From positions 1 through 26,586 of the forward strand of contig CBHYLN010000072.1 of assembly GCA_966128725.1 (NCBI GenBank): 26,586 bases of DNA, given 5' to 3'. Source of the stretch: JAFDZV01 sp966128725. GTDB lineage: Bacteria; Bacteroidota; Ignavibacteria; OLB7. Position 1 is the first letter of the stretch. Every line of letters starts with the position of its first letter. Below the pieces are notes generated by a model. The model searched no databases. It saw only the letters and a list, made by a program, of their open reading frames with translations, and was not told where the DNA came from. Below, piece after piece: positions 8,897 through 16,564 of this stretch. Position numbers and translations under genes: made by a program.

Positions 8897-9466
8897 TCAG
8901 AATGGCAAGCCCAATGCCATGCACATGGGGACACAACCGTTAGTACTACACGTGCCTGCGCCGCCAGGTGTGCCTACGGGGATTACAGTGTTGACCCCGG
9001 ATGCGGTACCGCAGATTTGATAGACACCGTAGCAGCACTGTGTTTCGGAACAAGGGATAACTGTGCGCACGCCGAGCAATGTCGCCTCTCCCCAGCAGAC
9101 AACCAAGGCTGCTTGCATGTCGACTCGGCATTCGCCCGCGGCAAGCGTTGGGAAGCCTGTTGTTGGTCCTTGCAGTAAGTTCCGAAGGGCTCCGCTTATC
9201 AATGCAAATGGAGATGCGCCGCAACTACCAATCACCTCGATCTTGACTATTTGGAACTCAAAAATGGAACAGGCTTCCCGTGTTCGATATGTAATCTTTA
9301 CGGTGCATTGCGATGGTGGTTGAAAAATAGAGGTAGTCTTTGTCAGGACCGCTCCCCAGGCGGCTTGGCAGGCGTCGTTACAGTCAGACTGGGCAATGCC
9401 GGCAGTAACGGTTAGTAGGCTGAATAACATTGCAAATGACAGCAAAGCAACAACGTTGTGTGGCAT
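8897..9466 (-). CDS. Secreted cysteine-rich protein of unknown function
   Basis: A 189-residue protein with a clear signal peptide (MPHNVVALLSFAMLFSLLTVTAGIA). The mature part carries 14 cysteines, including one CC pair (QCCYG), an even number suited to seven disulfides. I recognise no family and there are no catalytic motifs. The start at 9466 is set by the signal peptide and a GGAG ribosome site eight bases upstream; an in-frame extension to 9583 runs into the upstream terminator and is not used. A plausible promoter precedes it, with TATACT at 9507-9512 (minus strand) and TTTTTG 17 bases further up. Base composition is visibly closer to 50% GC than its neighbours, a sign of different ancestry or relaxed selection. 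The terminator of the next gene upstream isolates it as a single transcript. Confidence 0.8.
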   Translation of the reverse strand: MPHNVVALLSFAMLFSLLTVTAGIAQSDCNDACQAAWGAVLTKTTSIFQPPSQCTVKITYRTREACSIFEFQIVKIEVIGSCGASPFALISGALRNLLQGPTTGFPTLAAGECRVDMQAALVVCWGEATLLGVRTVIPCSETQCCYGVYQICGTASGVNTVIPVGTPGGAGTCSTNGCVPMCMALGLPF

Positions 9467-9530
9467 GATTGGCTCCAGGATTTTGTGGTAATTATGGGGG
9501 GCAGCTAGTATAGACAAGTAAATGAGATCC

Positions 9531-9565
9531 AAAAACAAAAAAAGAGGTCGCCTTACGACGACCTC
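9531..9565 (-). terminator. Intrinsic terminator after the lipoprotein gene
   Basis: On the minus strand GAGGTCG (complement of 9559-9565) pairs with CGACCTC (complement of 9544-9550), followed by a run of seven T and a second T-rich stretch (9531-9543). It ends the transcript of the lipoprotein gene at 9629-10366. Confidence 0.9.
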
Positions 9566-9578
9566 CGAAAAGTCAAGA

Positions 9579-9612
9579 ACCAAGCTTGTGATATTGGAAT
9601 CGTAAGCTTGGT
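9579..9612 (-). repeat. Inverted repeat just after the lipoprotein gene
   Basis: ACCAAGCTT (9579-9587) and AAGCTTGGT (9604-9612) form a 9-bp stem with a 16-base loop. It lies between the lipoprotein stop and the terminator at 9531-9565, so the transcript would end in two successive hairpins. It may protect the 3' end. Confidence 0.6.
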
Positions 9613-9628
9613 TGTCTAATGCATATGC

Positions 9629-10366
9629 TTACTTCAGCGAATAGCTCGTCAGCGTCTGCACGTTTCCGCCATTGCCACCGAAGCCCGCGAATCCGCCGGT
9701 GGTCTTCCCCTCAAGCTTCACGATGAAGCCGATCTTCGGAGCAAACCACATGTCACTTTGCGCGGTGAGCGATACCGGGAACGGCCCAATGGTCAACGTT
9801 GAAGCCAGAGTCCACTTCACCTTCTGGGCGCTGAACGTGCCGGCGCCAACGGTGACGTTTTCGCTGCCGCTGCCAACCTGCGAGGATTGAAGCTTTACCT
9901 GCGTGGTCAGACCGCTGCTGTCCACGTAGCTCGTATCCATAAGGGTGGAGGAAATCTGTGTCTTGCTGGTGAACGGGAGCGTGATCCAGATCTTGCCTTC
10001 CAGCGGGCTGTCCGGCACACCAAAATACTGCGATACGTCGCCGTTGGATTCGTAATGCACGTACACGGTGTCCTCGTTCGGGTTCGAGGGTACCAGCATC
10101 ATGCAGTCGTTTTTGCCGTCGAGCGTAAGCGTGGTGCTGGCCACGGTGTATACCAGCGTGGAATCGCTGCCCGGCACCTTGGCGCCGGTGGAGTCGGTGT
10201 CGTACGTTGCAAACGTGTAGGTGCTGCCCACCTTGGGCTTCACCAGGTCGTTGTTGCCGGTGCCGGGGTTCGACGGGTTGTCCTTGCAGCCCGTGAAGCC
10301 GATAAGGCTTGCGGTGCCAACAAGGAGAGTCATAAGCGCCATCCTGGCCATGCTGATGCGAGTCAT
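9629..10366 (-). CDS. Putative lipoprotein of unknown function
   Basis: A 245-residue predicted outer- or inner-membrane lipoprotein. The N-terminus MTRISMARMALMTLLVGTASLIGFTGC is a lipoprotein signal with the lipid-attached Cys at residue 27, followed by a flexible Asn/Pro/Gly linker (KDNPSNPGTGNN). The rest is Thr/Ser-rich and alternating in hydrophobicity, suggesting a beta-rich soluble domain. It ends with a Gly-rich stretch (GGFAGFGGNGG) and TLTSYSLK. No enzyme motif is recognised. The start at 10366 is preferred over an internal Met at 10351 because it gives a fuller basic n-region and has GGA about ten bases upstream. A much longer in-frame extension to 10642 overlaps the 68-residue gene and is rejected. 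It has its own strong terminator downstream. Confidence 0.82.
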   Translation of the reverse strand: MTRISMARMALMTLLVGTASLIGFTGCKDNPSNPGTGNNDLVKPKVGSTYTFATYDTDSTGAKVPGSDSTLVYTVASTTLTLDGKNDCMMLVPSNPNEDTVYVHYESNGDVSQYFGVPDSPLEGKIWITLPFTSKTQISSTLMDTSYVDSSGLTTQVKLQSSQVGSGSENVTVGAGTFSAQKVKWTLASTLTIGPFPVSLTAQSDMWFAPKIGFIVKLEGKTTGGFAGFGGNGGNVQTLTSYSLK

Positions 10367-10502
10367 TTCAGTAGTTCCGATTGGTTGTATTGATCCGCGC
10401 GTGGATGCGTCGGGCTGACACGCCCACGGCAATGTTTGTTCGTCACACGTGGCGGCACGGATGTGCCACCCCTTCAATCGCGCCGGCTTCGCATGCGGCA
10501 CC

Positions 10503-10709
10503 TTACGGTACCGCGCAACGAGCACAGGCGCGAAACTTCTCCCGCTCCGCTTGTTCCAGTGTGTCGGGATCGAATCGAACCCCTCGGCTCTCATCGAGGA
10601 TTTCATCAATTTCGCATGCGCCGCGAGCACGTTCGAGGTCATGAACGATTCTGTTCATATCATCGCCCAGAAACCGTTGCCCGCGTCGGGTCTGTGTTGG
10701 TCGTGCCAT
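10503..10709 (-). CDS. Small hypothetical protein ending in a CxxC motif
   Basis: A 68-residue hydrophilic protein, charged throughout, with three cysteines: one mid-chain (RGACEID) and a terminal CARC pair. A zinc or redox site is possible, but it does not match the DksA/TraR finger well enough to name. The main support is the start: AGGAGG lies six bases before the ATG at 10709, the best Shine-Dalgarno site of this region. It is divergent from the DUF1015 gene (76 bases between the two start codons, so shared promoter space) and lies 136 bases upstream of the lipoprotein gene, with which it might be co-transcribed. No function is proposed. Confidence 0.6.
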   Translation of the reverse strand: MARPTQTRRGQRFLGDDMNRIVHDLERARGACEIDEILDESRGVRFDPDTLEQAEREKFRACARCAVP

Positions 10710-10785
10710 GTTGCCCTCCTGCACTGGTGATACAACAGATGACCAACGCGAATTTACTCTCTAAAGCGTAAACGATCGTTATCCC

Positions 10786-12090
10786 ATGCCGCAGATATCC
10801 CCCTTGGCACCGCTTCGTTACAACAGTTCGGCCATTGCCGATCTTGGCGCGGTGATCGCGCCGCCATACGACGTCATCACCCCGGAGCGCCGCGCGCAGT
10901 TGCTGGCGGCCAGCCCGCACAACGTTATCCAGCTTATTCTGCCGGAAGGCGAGGGCGACGACCGGTACGCCCATGCCGGCGATTTGTTTCGCTCGTGGAT
11001 TGCCAGCGGCATCCTTGTACGCGATGGCGCCCCGGCCCTGTACCCATACGTTCAGGTCTTCACGCACCCGGCCACGGGCGAATCCGTGCGCCGGATGGGC
11101 GTGATCGCGGCCATGCAGCTATCACCGTTTGGTGACGGGCAGGTGCTGCCGCACGAACGCACGCTGAGCGGACCCAAGGCCGATCGCCTGAAGCTGATGC
11201 AGGCGACCTCGGCGAATCTGGAGGCGATATTCGGGGTGTATCCGGACCCGTCCGGCGCATCCGGCGCGCGCCTGGCTGATGCCTGCGCGGCCGATCCGCT
11301 TATCGATGTGGTTGATGCCGACGGCGTACGCCACTGCGTGTGGCGCATTACCGATCACGCTGCCATCGGCGCGTTGCAGGCCGATCTGGCCGCCGGCAGC
11401 GTGTTCATCGTGGACGGGCATCACCGCTACGAGACAGCGCTGAACTATCAGAAGGCGAAACATGAGGCCCACGGGGTGACATCCGATGCGCCGTACGATT
11501 CCATTCTGATCTTCCTGACGCCTTCCAGCGATCCCGGGCTGGTGATCCTGCCAACGCACCGTGTGCTGCACTCGTTGCCAACGTTTTCCTTCGCCGAGTT
11601 GCGCGCGCGCCTGCACGAGCATTTCGTGCTGGAGGATCTCGACAATCGCGCCGACGCGCTTGCCAGGCTGGCTGCCTCGGGCCGGATGCCGGCCTTCCTG
11701 CTGCTCAACGGCGAGGCGATGACCCTTGCCACCGTGCGCGATCATCAGGCGCTGGCGGCCATCGCCGACACCACGCTGGCGCCGGCGCTGCGCGAGCTGG
11801 ATGTTGTGATCCTGCACAACCATATGTTCGAGCACCTGCTCGGCATCTCGCAACAGGCGCAGGCCGAGCAGCGGTATCTGCACTATGTGAAGAACGATGC
11901 CGACGCGTTTGCCGCCGCCTCGCAGGCCGAAACGCAGATGGTGGCCATGATGAACCCTACCCGGCTGGAGCAGGTGGAGGCCGTGGCCGCGTCCGGTGAG
12001 GTGATGCCGCAGAAGAGCACGTATTTCTATCCCAAGCTCGCCAGCGGGCTGCTGTTCAACTATTTCGAGCCGGGGCCGCCCACGCCCTGA
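10786..12090 (+). CDS. DUF1015 family protein
   Basis: A 434-residue cytoplasmic protein of the widespread DUF1015 (COG4198) family, whose biochemical role is not established to my knowledge. Hallmark motifs are present: the N-terminal 'VIAPPYDVITPERR', the 'VLPHERTLSGPKADRLKLM' segment and 'VFIVDGHHRYETALNY' (about residues 206-221), the most conserved part of the family. Length is typical. It starts with ATG at 10786 without a strong ribosome site, possibly a short-leader transcript from the divergent promoter region at 10710-10785. The next gene starts 13 bases after its stop, so the two form an operon. Nothing appears truncated. Confidence 0.9.
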   Translation: MPQISPLAPLRYNSSAIADLGAVIAPPYDVITPERRAQLLAASPHNVIQLILPEGEGDDRYAHAGDLFRSWIASGILVRDGAPALYPYVQVFTHPATGESVRRMGVIAAMQLSPFGDGQVLPHERTLSGPKADRLKLMQATSANLEAIFGVYPDPSGASGARLADACAADPLIDVVDADGVRHCVWRITDHAAIGALQADLAAGSVFIVDGHHRYETALNYQKAKHEAHGVTSDAPYDSILIFLTPSSDPGLVILPTHRVLHSLPTFSFAELRARLHEHFVLEDLDNRADALARLAASGRMPAFLLLNGEAMTLATVRDHQALAAIADTTLAPALRELDVVILHNHMFEHLLGISQQAQAEQRYLHYVKNDADAFAAASQAETQMVAMMNPTRLEQVEAVAASGEVMPQKSTYFYPKLASGLLFNYFEPGPPTP

Positions 12091-12103
12091 GCGGGAGTAT
12101 GCC

Positions 12104-12700
12104 ATGAATGTCCGTTCGTTAGCCCACGTTCTGGTGAAGGTTGCCGCGTTGGTCTACATCGCGCTGCAACTGGAGCCCCCGTTGACGTTCATCGCCGATC
12201 TATTTGCCGGTAGTTTCCGGAGGCCGACCATGGCGTTCGCCCTCTCGATTGTGCCGTTGACCATTGGGCTGTTCCTCTGGTACCGGTCCGATATGTTTGT
12301 TGCGGCCATCATGCGGTCATTGGACGCTGCCAATCCGCTCACCGAGGATGGGCTGGAGGATGAAGGGCTCGACGGCGGTTCCATTGGCGCGATCGCAACC
12401 AACGATGATCTGGCCGGCTCGTTGCAGGCCGTTGCCATCAGCCTGCTGGGTGTGGTTCTGATGGCAATCTCCGCACCGGGTCTGATTTCCGCCCTGCTGC
12501 ACCTGGCGTTCGATTCCTCCTCCTTCCAGGATAGCTATGGAACGCGCGGCACCAGCGTATCGCTGTTTATCTACCTGCTTGTCAAGCTTGGGATCGGGCT
12601 TATGCTGTTTTACAACGGCGCGAACATCAGCCGGTACTGGCAGCGGATACGCCAACGGCCGATAACGTACGATGCCGACGGCTCCGAATCTGATGCCTGA
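12104..12700 (+). CDS. Four-helix integral membrane protein of unknown function
   Basis: A 198-residue inner-membrane protein with predicted helices at about residues 9-32, 41-60, 104-128 and 150-170. An acidic, Gly-rich loop (EDGLEDEGLDGG) lies between the second and third. The C-terminal tail is basic and then acidic (YWQRIRQRP... DADGSESDA). I recognise no family. It follows the DUF1015 gene by 13 bases, with GGGAG before its ATG, and is probably co-transcribed with it. The nearest terminator is at 12937-12974. Confidence 0.8.
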   Translation: MNVRSLAHVLVKVAALVYIALQLEPPLTFIADLFAGSFRRPTMAFALSIVPLTIGLFLWYRSDMFVAAIMRSLDAANPLTEDGLEDEGLDGGSIGAIATNDDLAGSLQAVAISLLGVVLMAISAPGLISALLHLAFDSSSFQDSYGTRGTSVSLFIYLLVKLGIGLMLFYNGANISRYWQRIRQRPITYDADGSESDA

Positions 12701-13143
12701 ACGTTGTGACCGCATCGGGCCGGCCGGTGCGGGCCGCCGGTGCGGGCCTTGCGTGACGGTGTTGCACGCCCATGCGTAATAAATGCGTAGTCCGTTGGCC
12801 CCAACACGGCCGTACGTTTGTTCCAGAAGGCTCCTGAAACGGATGCCCCTCGGAACAGCGGATTGGCGTGACCTATTTATTATTCGGGTAAACGTTCTGA
12901 GACACGCTGTGTTCGGTGAACCGTTGGGCAACAGGGAAAGCCGCCGTGCCATGCTGGTACGGCGGCTTTTTTTAGTGCAGGCGCCTGCCGCGTGGCTGCC
13001 GGCCGGAGCCAAATCACATTTTGCTGCGTCCCAACGGTAACCTTTCGATCGCTTGTGCCTCCTATCCTTTGCAGCATCGGCAAACCCCTGGGCGCGGCAA
13101 GCGCGGCGCCCGCAACACAATCCTTACCGGAACATTTCGGCCA
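12701..13143. other. 443-base intergenic region before the ECF sigma gene
   Basis: No gene is supported here. It contains a perfect 13-bp tandem duplication (GCCGGTGCGGGCC at 12723-12735 and 12736-12748), a duplicated ATGCGTA near 12774-12792, an AT-rich patch at 12872-12885 that could be promoter-like, and the terminator at 12937-12974. The roughly 170 bases between that terminator and the sigma factor ATG should hold the sigma operon promoter, but no consensus was identified. Confidence 0.6.
12937..12974 (+). terminator. Intrinsic terminator
   Basis: AAAGCCGCCGT (12937-12947) pairs with ACGGCGGCTTT around an imperfect GCC-ATGCT-GGT top, followed by seven T. It lies 237 bases after the membrane protein gene and 170 bases before the sigma factor gene. 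It may end the DUF1015 operon or act as an attenuator in a leader. Confidence 0.85.
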
Positions 13144-13803
13144 ATGACCAGCGAACCAGGCAACCAGCAGGCGAACCGGCGCGGTATCGATCGCGATCGC
13201 TTCGTGCAACTGCTCGAGCCATGCATGAAACGGCTGGATGACTTCGCCCATGCCATGGCGCGCGATCCGGACGAGGCCCGCGACCTGGTTGCCGAAACGA
13301 TCCTGAGGGCATACGAGGGGTTCGCCGCCCTGCGCGATCACAAGGCCTTCCTTGGATATCTGTTCGCCATCGCAAGCCGCGAACACCGGCGCCGCAAACA
13401 GCGTGCACGATTGTTTGGGACGTTCAACGCGGAACAGGCCGAGCGCATTCGATTTGCCGGGACCATGCCCGATGCCGCAGCCGATGTGCAACTGCTGTAT
13501 GCCGCGCTGGCGCTGCTGCCCGCCAAACAGCGCGAAGCCGTTGTGTTGTTCGAGATCTCCGGCCTTTCGTTGAAGGAGATTTGCGAGATACAGGGCGGGA
13601 CGGTAACCGGCGTGAAGGTGCGCGTGCACCGTGCACGCCGGCGATTGGCGGTGCTGCTTGGTGTTGAGGCCGGCCCGGCATTTACGCCCGGGGCCAACGG
13701 TGACCGGCGCGCCGGCACTGATGCCGCCCCAACCAATCCCGACAGCGCGCTGTGGATTGACCTTGATATCACCGATCAACATCCGAACGGACGGTTGGCA
13801 TGA
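13144..13803 (+). CDS. ECF-type RNA polymerase sigma factor
   Basis: A 219-residue sigma-70 family factor of the extracytoplasmic-function type. Region 2 spans about residues 14-90 ('DDFAHAMARDPDEARDLVAETILRAYEGF', 'HKAFLGYLFAIASREHRRRKQR'). Region 4 spans about 118-175 ('ALALLPAKQREAVVLFEISGLSLKEICEI' then 'VKVRVHRARRRLAVLLG'). Region 3 is absent, as expected. A C-terminal extension of about 45 residues, rich in Ala, Pro and Asp, follows region 4 and is unusual in length. The start at 13144 begins just before region 2; an upstream TTG extension (13021) would add an Arg-rich, non-homologous segment. The stop overlaps the next ATG by three bases (ATGA), so the downstream membrane protein is its likely regulator. 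Confidence 0.9.
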   Translation: MTSEPGNQQANRRGIDRDRFVQLLEPCMKRLDDFAHAMARDPDEARDLVAETILRAYEGFAALRDHKAFLGYLFAIASREHRRRKQRARLFGTFNAEQAERIRFAGTMPDAAADVQLLYAALALLPAKQREAVVLFEISGLSLKEICEIQGGTVTGVKVRVHRARRRLAVLLGVEAGPAFTPGANGDRRAGTDAAPTNPDSALWIDLDITDQHPNGRLA

Positions 13804-15194
13804 GGCATACACTGAACGATTATTTCGCAGCGGCGCGCCAGCGCCCGGCGACCCTTACCAGCGAGCAACTGCGCACGCTCATAGATTCGGCGAATGCCGA
13901 AAGCGATCACCCCGTGGGCCCACGGCGATCGATGACTTCCCATGTTTCATCGACAGCAGGTAGAATCATGACGATCACATTATTCGTATCGGCGGCCGTC
14001 GGGCTGGGCCTGTGGCTGAACAACAGCGGGGGAACGCAACCCGCGGCCGGCAGGGCAGCGATGCCGGGCGGGCAGGCGGCCCGCGTGCAGGCAAGCAACC
14101 CAGGCGGCGCGCAGGTGCCGGCGCCAATGCCGGAGACAATCACAGGCGGCGGCAAGGCCGCGCAGCCACCCACGGTTACAGCGGCAACGGCTGCCCCGGT
14201 CGCCGTGCCGATTGGGATAACATCGCCCGCGGATTTCCAGCCTGTGGCGCCGGTTGTGGCTCAGGCACCACACGCGCCGCCGCCGCCGGCCCCGAGCGAT
14301 GTTCAGGGCGTGCGCACGGTGGAACTTTCGGCCGCCGAACTGGCGCGGCTGGGCGTTCGCGTGGATTCGGTTGGCGTCTGGATGACGTGGATGCAGGCCG
14401 GCAACAACGAGCCGTTCCTTTGGGCGGTTTCGCCCAAGGGGATTGTTACGACGCCTGATGGAACAAGGCTTGAAGGGGTGGAAGTGCCCTCGATTTCGCC
14501 TGTGCTGATCACCGACGATCAGGGCATGAAACGCGCGATCCTGTTCGAGCCATCGGCCGAGGAGACCGCATTGCAGGCCGAGCTGGCTTCGGCGCTGAAG
14601 GCCGGTGCGCCCGAATCGGTGATCACGGATATAACAAACCGGATGAACGAGCAGCACAAGCGGCGCGAGCAGGCATTGGATGGTGATGTGAAGGCGGGGC
14701 GCCTGGTGGCGATTCTGGTGCGCAACCCGTTCGCGAAACAGAACAACCCCAAGGGCTGGCGGCCGGATTGCATCCTGTGGTACACGATGTCGGCGGAGCT
14801 GCTGGCACGCCTGCCGGGTGCCGTGCGCCAGACGCTTGAGCAGGAGGCCGCCGTTGCCGACTTGCCGGCCGGCGATCGCGTGGTGGGCGAGCGCCCAATG
14901 CTGGACGAGCTGCGGGCCACATCCGGGGCGGTCATCTATTCCTCGGTGATCCCGACACCGGCAACCGACTACGCGGTGATAGCGTTCCGGCTGCGCGAAG
15001 CCCGCTCGGTGAGCGTAAGCCTGCACGATGTTAACGGCCGTCACGTGCGCCAACTGGCCGAGCCCGCCAGCCGCAATGCCGGCGAGCACCGCATCGAAAC
15101 CAAGCTGAACGACCTGCACGACGGCGTGTACCTGGTGGTGTTCACCACCGATCGCGGCGAACGCGCCGTGCAGCGGATGATTGTGGCGCATTAG
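13800..15194 (+). CDS. Membrane protein coupled to ECF sigma factor, T9SS-like C-terminus (putative anti-sigma factor)
   Basis: A 464-residue single-pass membrane protein. The cytoplasmic N-terminus (1-56) is short and polar ('LNDYFAAARQRPATLTSEQLRTLIDSANAE'). One helix follows (about 57-74), then a Pro/Ala/Gly-rich linker (75-165), a periplasmic domain of unknown type (about 170-375) and a final beta-domain (about 383-464). The final domain shows the type A T9SS sorting pattern: 'PTPATDYAVIAF', 'SVSLHDVNGRHVRQLAE', 'NDLHDGVYLVVF' and a last strand ending at the C-terminus. Placement directly after an ECF sigma gene with ATGA overlap, plus this topology, suggests an anti-sigma factor, but there is no zinc HxxxCxxC signature. 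The T9SS-like tail on a protein without a cleavable signal peptide is odd; a FlgD-like Ig fold is the alternative reading. Confidence 0.75.
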   Translation: MRHTLNDYFAAARQRPATLTSEQLRTLIDSANAESDHPVGPRRSMTSHVSSTAGRIMTITLFVSAAVGLGLWLNNSGGTQPAAGRAAMPGGQAARVQASNPGGAQVPAPMPETITGGGKAAQPPTVTAATAAPVAVPIGITSPADFQPVAPVVAQAPHAPPPPAPSDVQGVRTVELSAAELARLGVRVDSVGVWMTWMQAGNNEPFLWAVSPKGIVTTPDGTRLEGVEVPSISPVLITDDQGMKRAILFEPSAEETALQAELASALKAGAPESVITDITNRMNEQHKRREQALDGDVKAGRLVAILVRNPFAKQNNPKGWRPDCILWYTMSAELLARLPGAVRQTLEQEAAVADLPAGDRVVGERPMLDELRATSGAVIYSSVIPTPATDYAVIAFRLREARSVSVSLHDVNGRHVRQLAEPASRNAGEHRIETKLNDLHDGVYLVVFTTDRGERAVQRMIVAH

Positions 15195-15220
15195 CGTATC
15201 GCGCCAACCAGCCAAGAAGC

Positions 15221-15260
15221 ACGCGGTGCGTGGGGCCGATATCGGTTTCGCGCACCGCGT
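15221..15260. terminator. Inverted repeat between convergent genes
   Basis: A perfect 10-bp inverted repeat, ACGCGGTGCG (15221-15230) and CGCACCGCGT (15251-15260), has a 20-base loop. It fills the 70-base gap between the sigma-partner gene (plus) and pfkA (minus). It has no long T-tract, so termination is inferred from position. Confidence 0.5.
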
Positions 15261-15264
15261 CTGT

Positions 15265-16224
15265 CTACCGGAGCATCTCCACCAGATCGAACAGCGCCCT
15301 CGATATCTCCGCGCGTTTCTCCCACGTGTCGCGCATCGGCGTAAGCGCGATCTGGTTGTTGATTTCCCCGGCCATCACCGAGCGCTCGCCATCCAGCAAT
15401 GCCTGCACCGCGGCAACACCCAGCTTGGTTGCCAGGATGCGATCGCGCGCGGTAGGCGAGCCGCCGCGCTGGATATGGCCCAGGATGCTTACCCGGGTGT
15501 CGACATCGAACCGCGCCTTGAAATCCTCGGCGAACTTCATCGCGTTGCCGTATTCGTCACCCTCGCTGATGATGAAGATGTGGCGCTTGGGCCGCGCGAA
15601 CCCTTCCATGTAGGCGCACAGCGCCTCGAAGTTGGTGGCGGTTTCCGGTATCGCGATGAACTCCGCGCCGGTGGCGATGCCAACGTCAAGCGCGATGAAC
15701 CCTGCGTGACGGCCCATCACTTCCACGAAGAACGTGCGGTTGTGGCTTTCGGCGGTGTCGCGCAGTTTGTCGACCGCCTCCATTGCCGTGTTGACGGCCG
15801 TGTCGTAGCCGATCGTGAAATCCGTGCCGTACAGGTCATTGTCGATCGTGCCCGGCGTGCCGACCATCGGGATGCCGAACTCCTCGTAGAACAGCGAGCC
15901 GCCCTGGAACGTGCCGTTGCCGCCGCATGCCACAAGCCCCTCGATCCCGTGCTCCAGCAGGTTTGCATGCGCGCGCGCGCGGCCCTCGGGCGTGAAGAAC
16001 TCCTGCGAACGTGCCGTGCCCAGCACCGTGCCGCCGCGCCCGATGATGTCGCTTACCGACGCACCGTTCAGCCGAATGATATCACCCTCGATCATCCCCT
16101 GATAGCCGTGGCGAATGCCGTACACCTGTAGCCCCTTGGCCAGGGCATAGCGCGTCGCAGCGCGGATGTTGGCGTTCATGCCGGGGGAGTCACCCCCGCT
16201 GGTGAATATTCCGATGCGTTGCAT
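15265..16224 (-). CDS. pfkA: 6-phosphofructokinase
   Basis: A 319-residue phosphofructokinase, phosphorylating fructose 6-phosphate to fructose 1,6-bisphosphate in glycolysis. Length and motifs match bacterial PfkA: 'TSGGDSPGMNANIR', 'GRGGTVLGTAR', 'PGTIDNDLYGTD' with both catalytic aspartates, 'VEVMGRHAGF' and 'LGHIQRGGSP'. Gly104 and the Gly of PGTIDND are those of ATP-dependent enzymes, not the Asp/Lys of pyrophosphate-dependent ones. One departure: the GGDG loop reads GGNG, so the position of E. coli Asp103, which helps bind Mg-ATP, is Asn103. The start is ATG at 16224, where family similarity begins; the frame stays open upstream but codes nothing recognisable. It is divergent from ubiD across a 385-base region. 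Confidence 0.93.
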   Translation of the reverse strand: MQRIGIFTSGGDSPGMNANIRAATRYALAKGLQVYGIRHGYQGMIEGDIIRLNGASVSDIIGRGGTVLGTARSQEFFTPEGRARAHANLLEHGIEGLVACGGNGTFQGGSLFYEEFGIPMVGTPGTIDNDLYGTDFTIGYDTAVNTAMEAVDKLRDTAESHNRTFFVEVMGRHAGFIALDVGIATGAEFIAIPETATNFEALCAYMEGFARPKRHIFIISEGDEYGNAMKFAEDFKARFDVDTRVSILGHIQRGGSPTARDRILATKLGVAAVQALLDGERSVMAGEINNQIALTPMRDTWEKRAEISRALFDLVEMLR

Positions 16225-16485
16225 GGGCCTGCGTTGCTCAGTGTAGTTGTTCGGATTCGGTGGCGTGGGCACGCCGCCGGGCTGTTGATTCCCCGGGAAA
16301 TTACACCGCCGGATGTGGATGGCACACGCCCCGGGCAAAGTGTTTCGCCATCGTAGCACACGTTGCCGTGCGTGCGCAAGGGGCGCCGCGGCGTATCGAA
16401 CCGGCCCCGGAGCGCGTGCCGTGCAGGCGGTGGGCGTTGGAACGATGCCGGCCCCGTGTGCCTGGCCCGATATGCCCCGGCGATG

Positions 16486-16549
16486 CCTGATAGTTAGGCC
16501 CTGCAAGCACCCGCATCCTGTATCAATAGGTACGCGGGTGCTTATCAGG
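16486..16549 (+). promoter_or_regulatory. Composite stem-loop upstream of ubiD
   Basis: AAGCACCCGC (16505-16514) pairs perfectly with GCGGGTGCTT (16534-16543). An outer CCTGATA (16486-16492) pairs with TATCAGG (16543-16549), giving an almost continuous 3' strand with a 12-base bulge on the 5' side. It lies just upstream of the promoter box of ubiD. It could be a terminator-like insulator, an operator or an RNA structure on the opposite strand. Confidence 0.4.
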
Positions 16550-16564
16550 TGCGCCGATGGAACG

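Noticed and set aside
12881..12974. TPP-like riboswitch before the sigma gene
   Set aside because: CTGAGA, TGAACC and CAGGGAA occur in suggestive order, but the conserved GATCTGG and GCGTAGGGAA parts are missing and the downstream genes are not thiamine genes. Only the terminator hairpin is supported.
12783..13040. 85-codon ORF overlapping the terminator
   Set aside because: It reads through the hairpin and T-tract at 12937-12974, has no ribosome site and resembles no protein.
16340..16450. tRNA-like GGTTCGAT segment on the minus strand
   Set aside because: A T-loop-like string is present, but no acceptor stem, anticodon arm or CCA end could be drawn.
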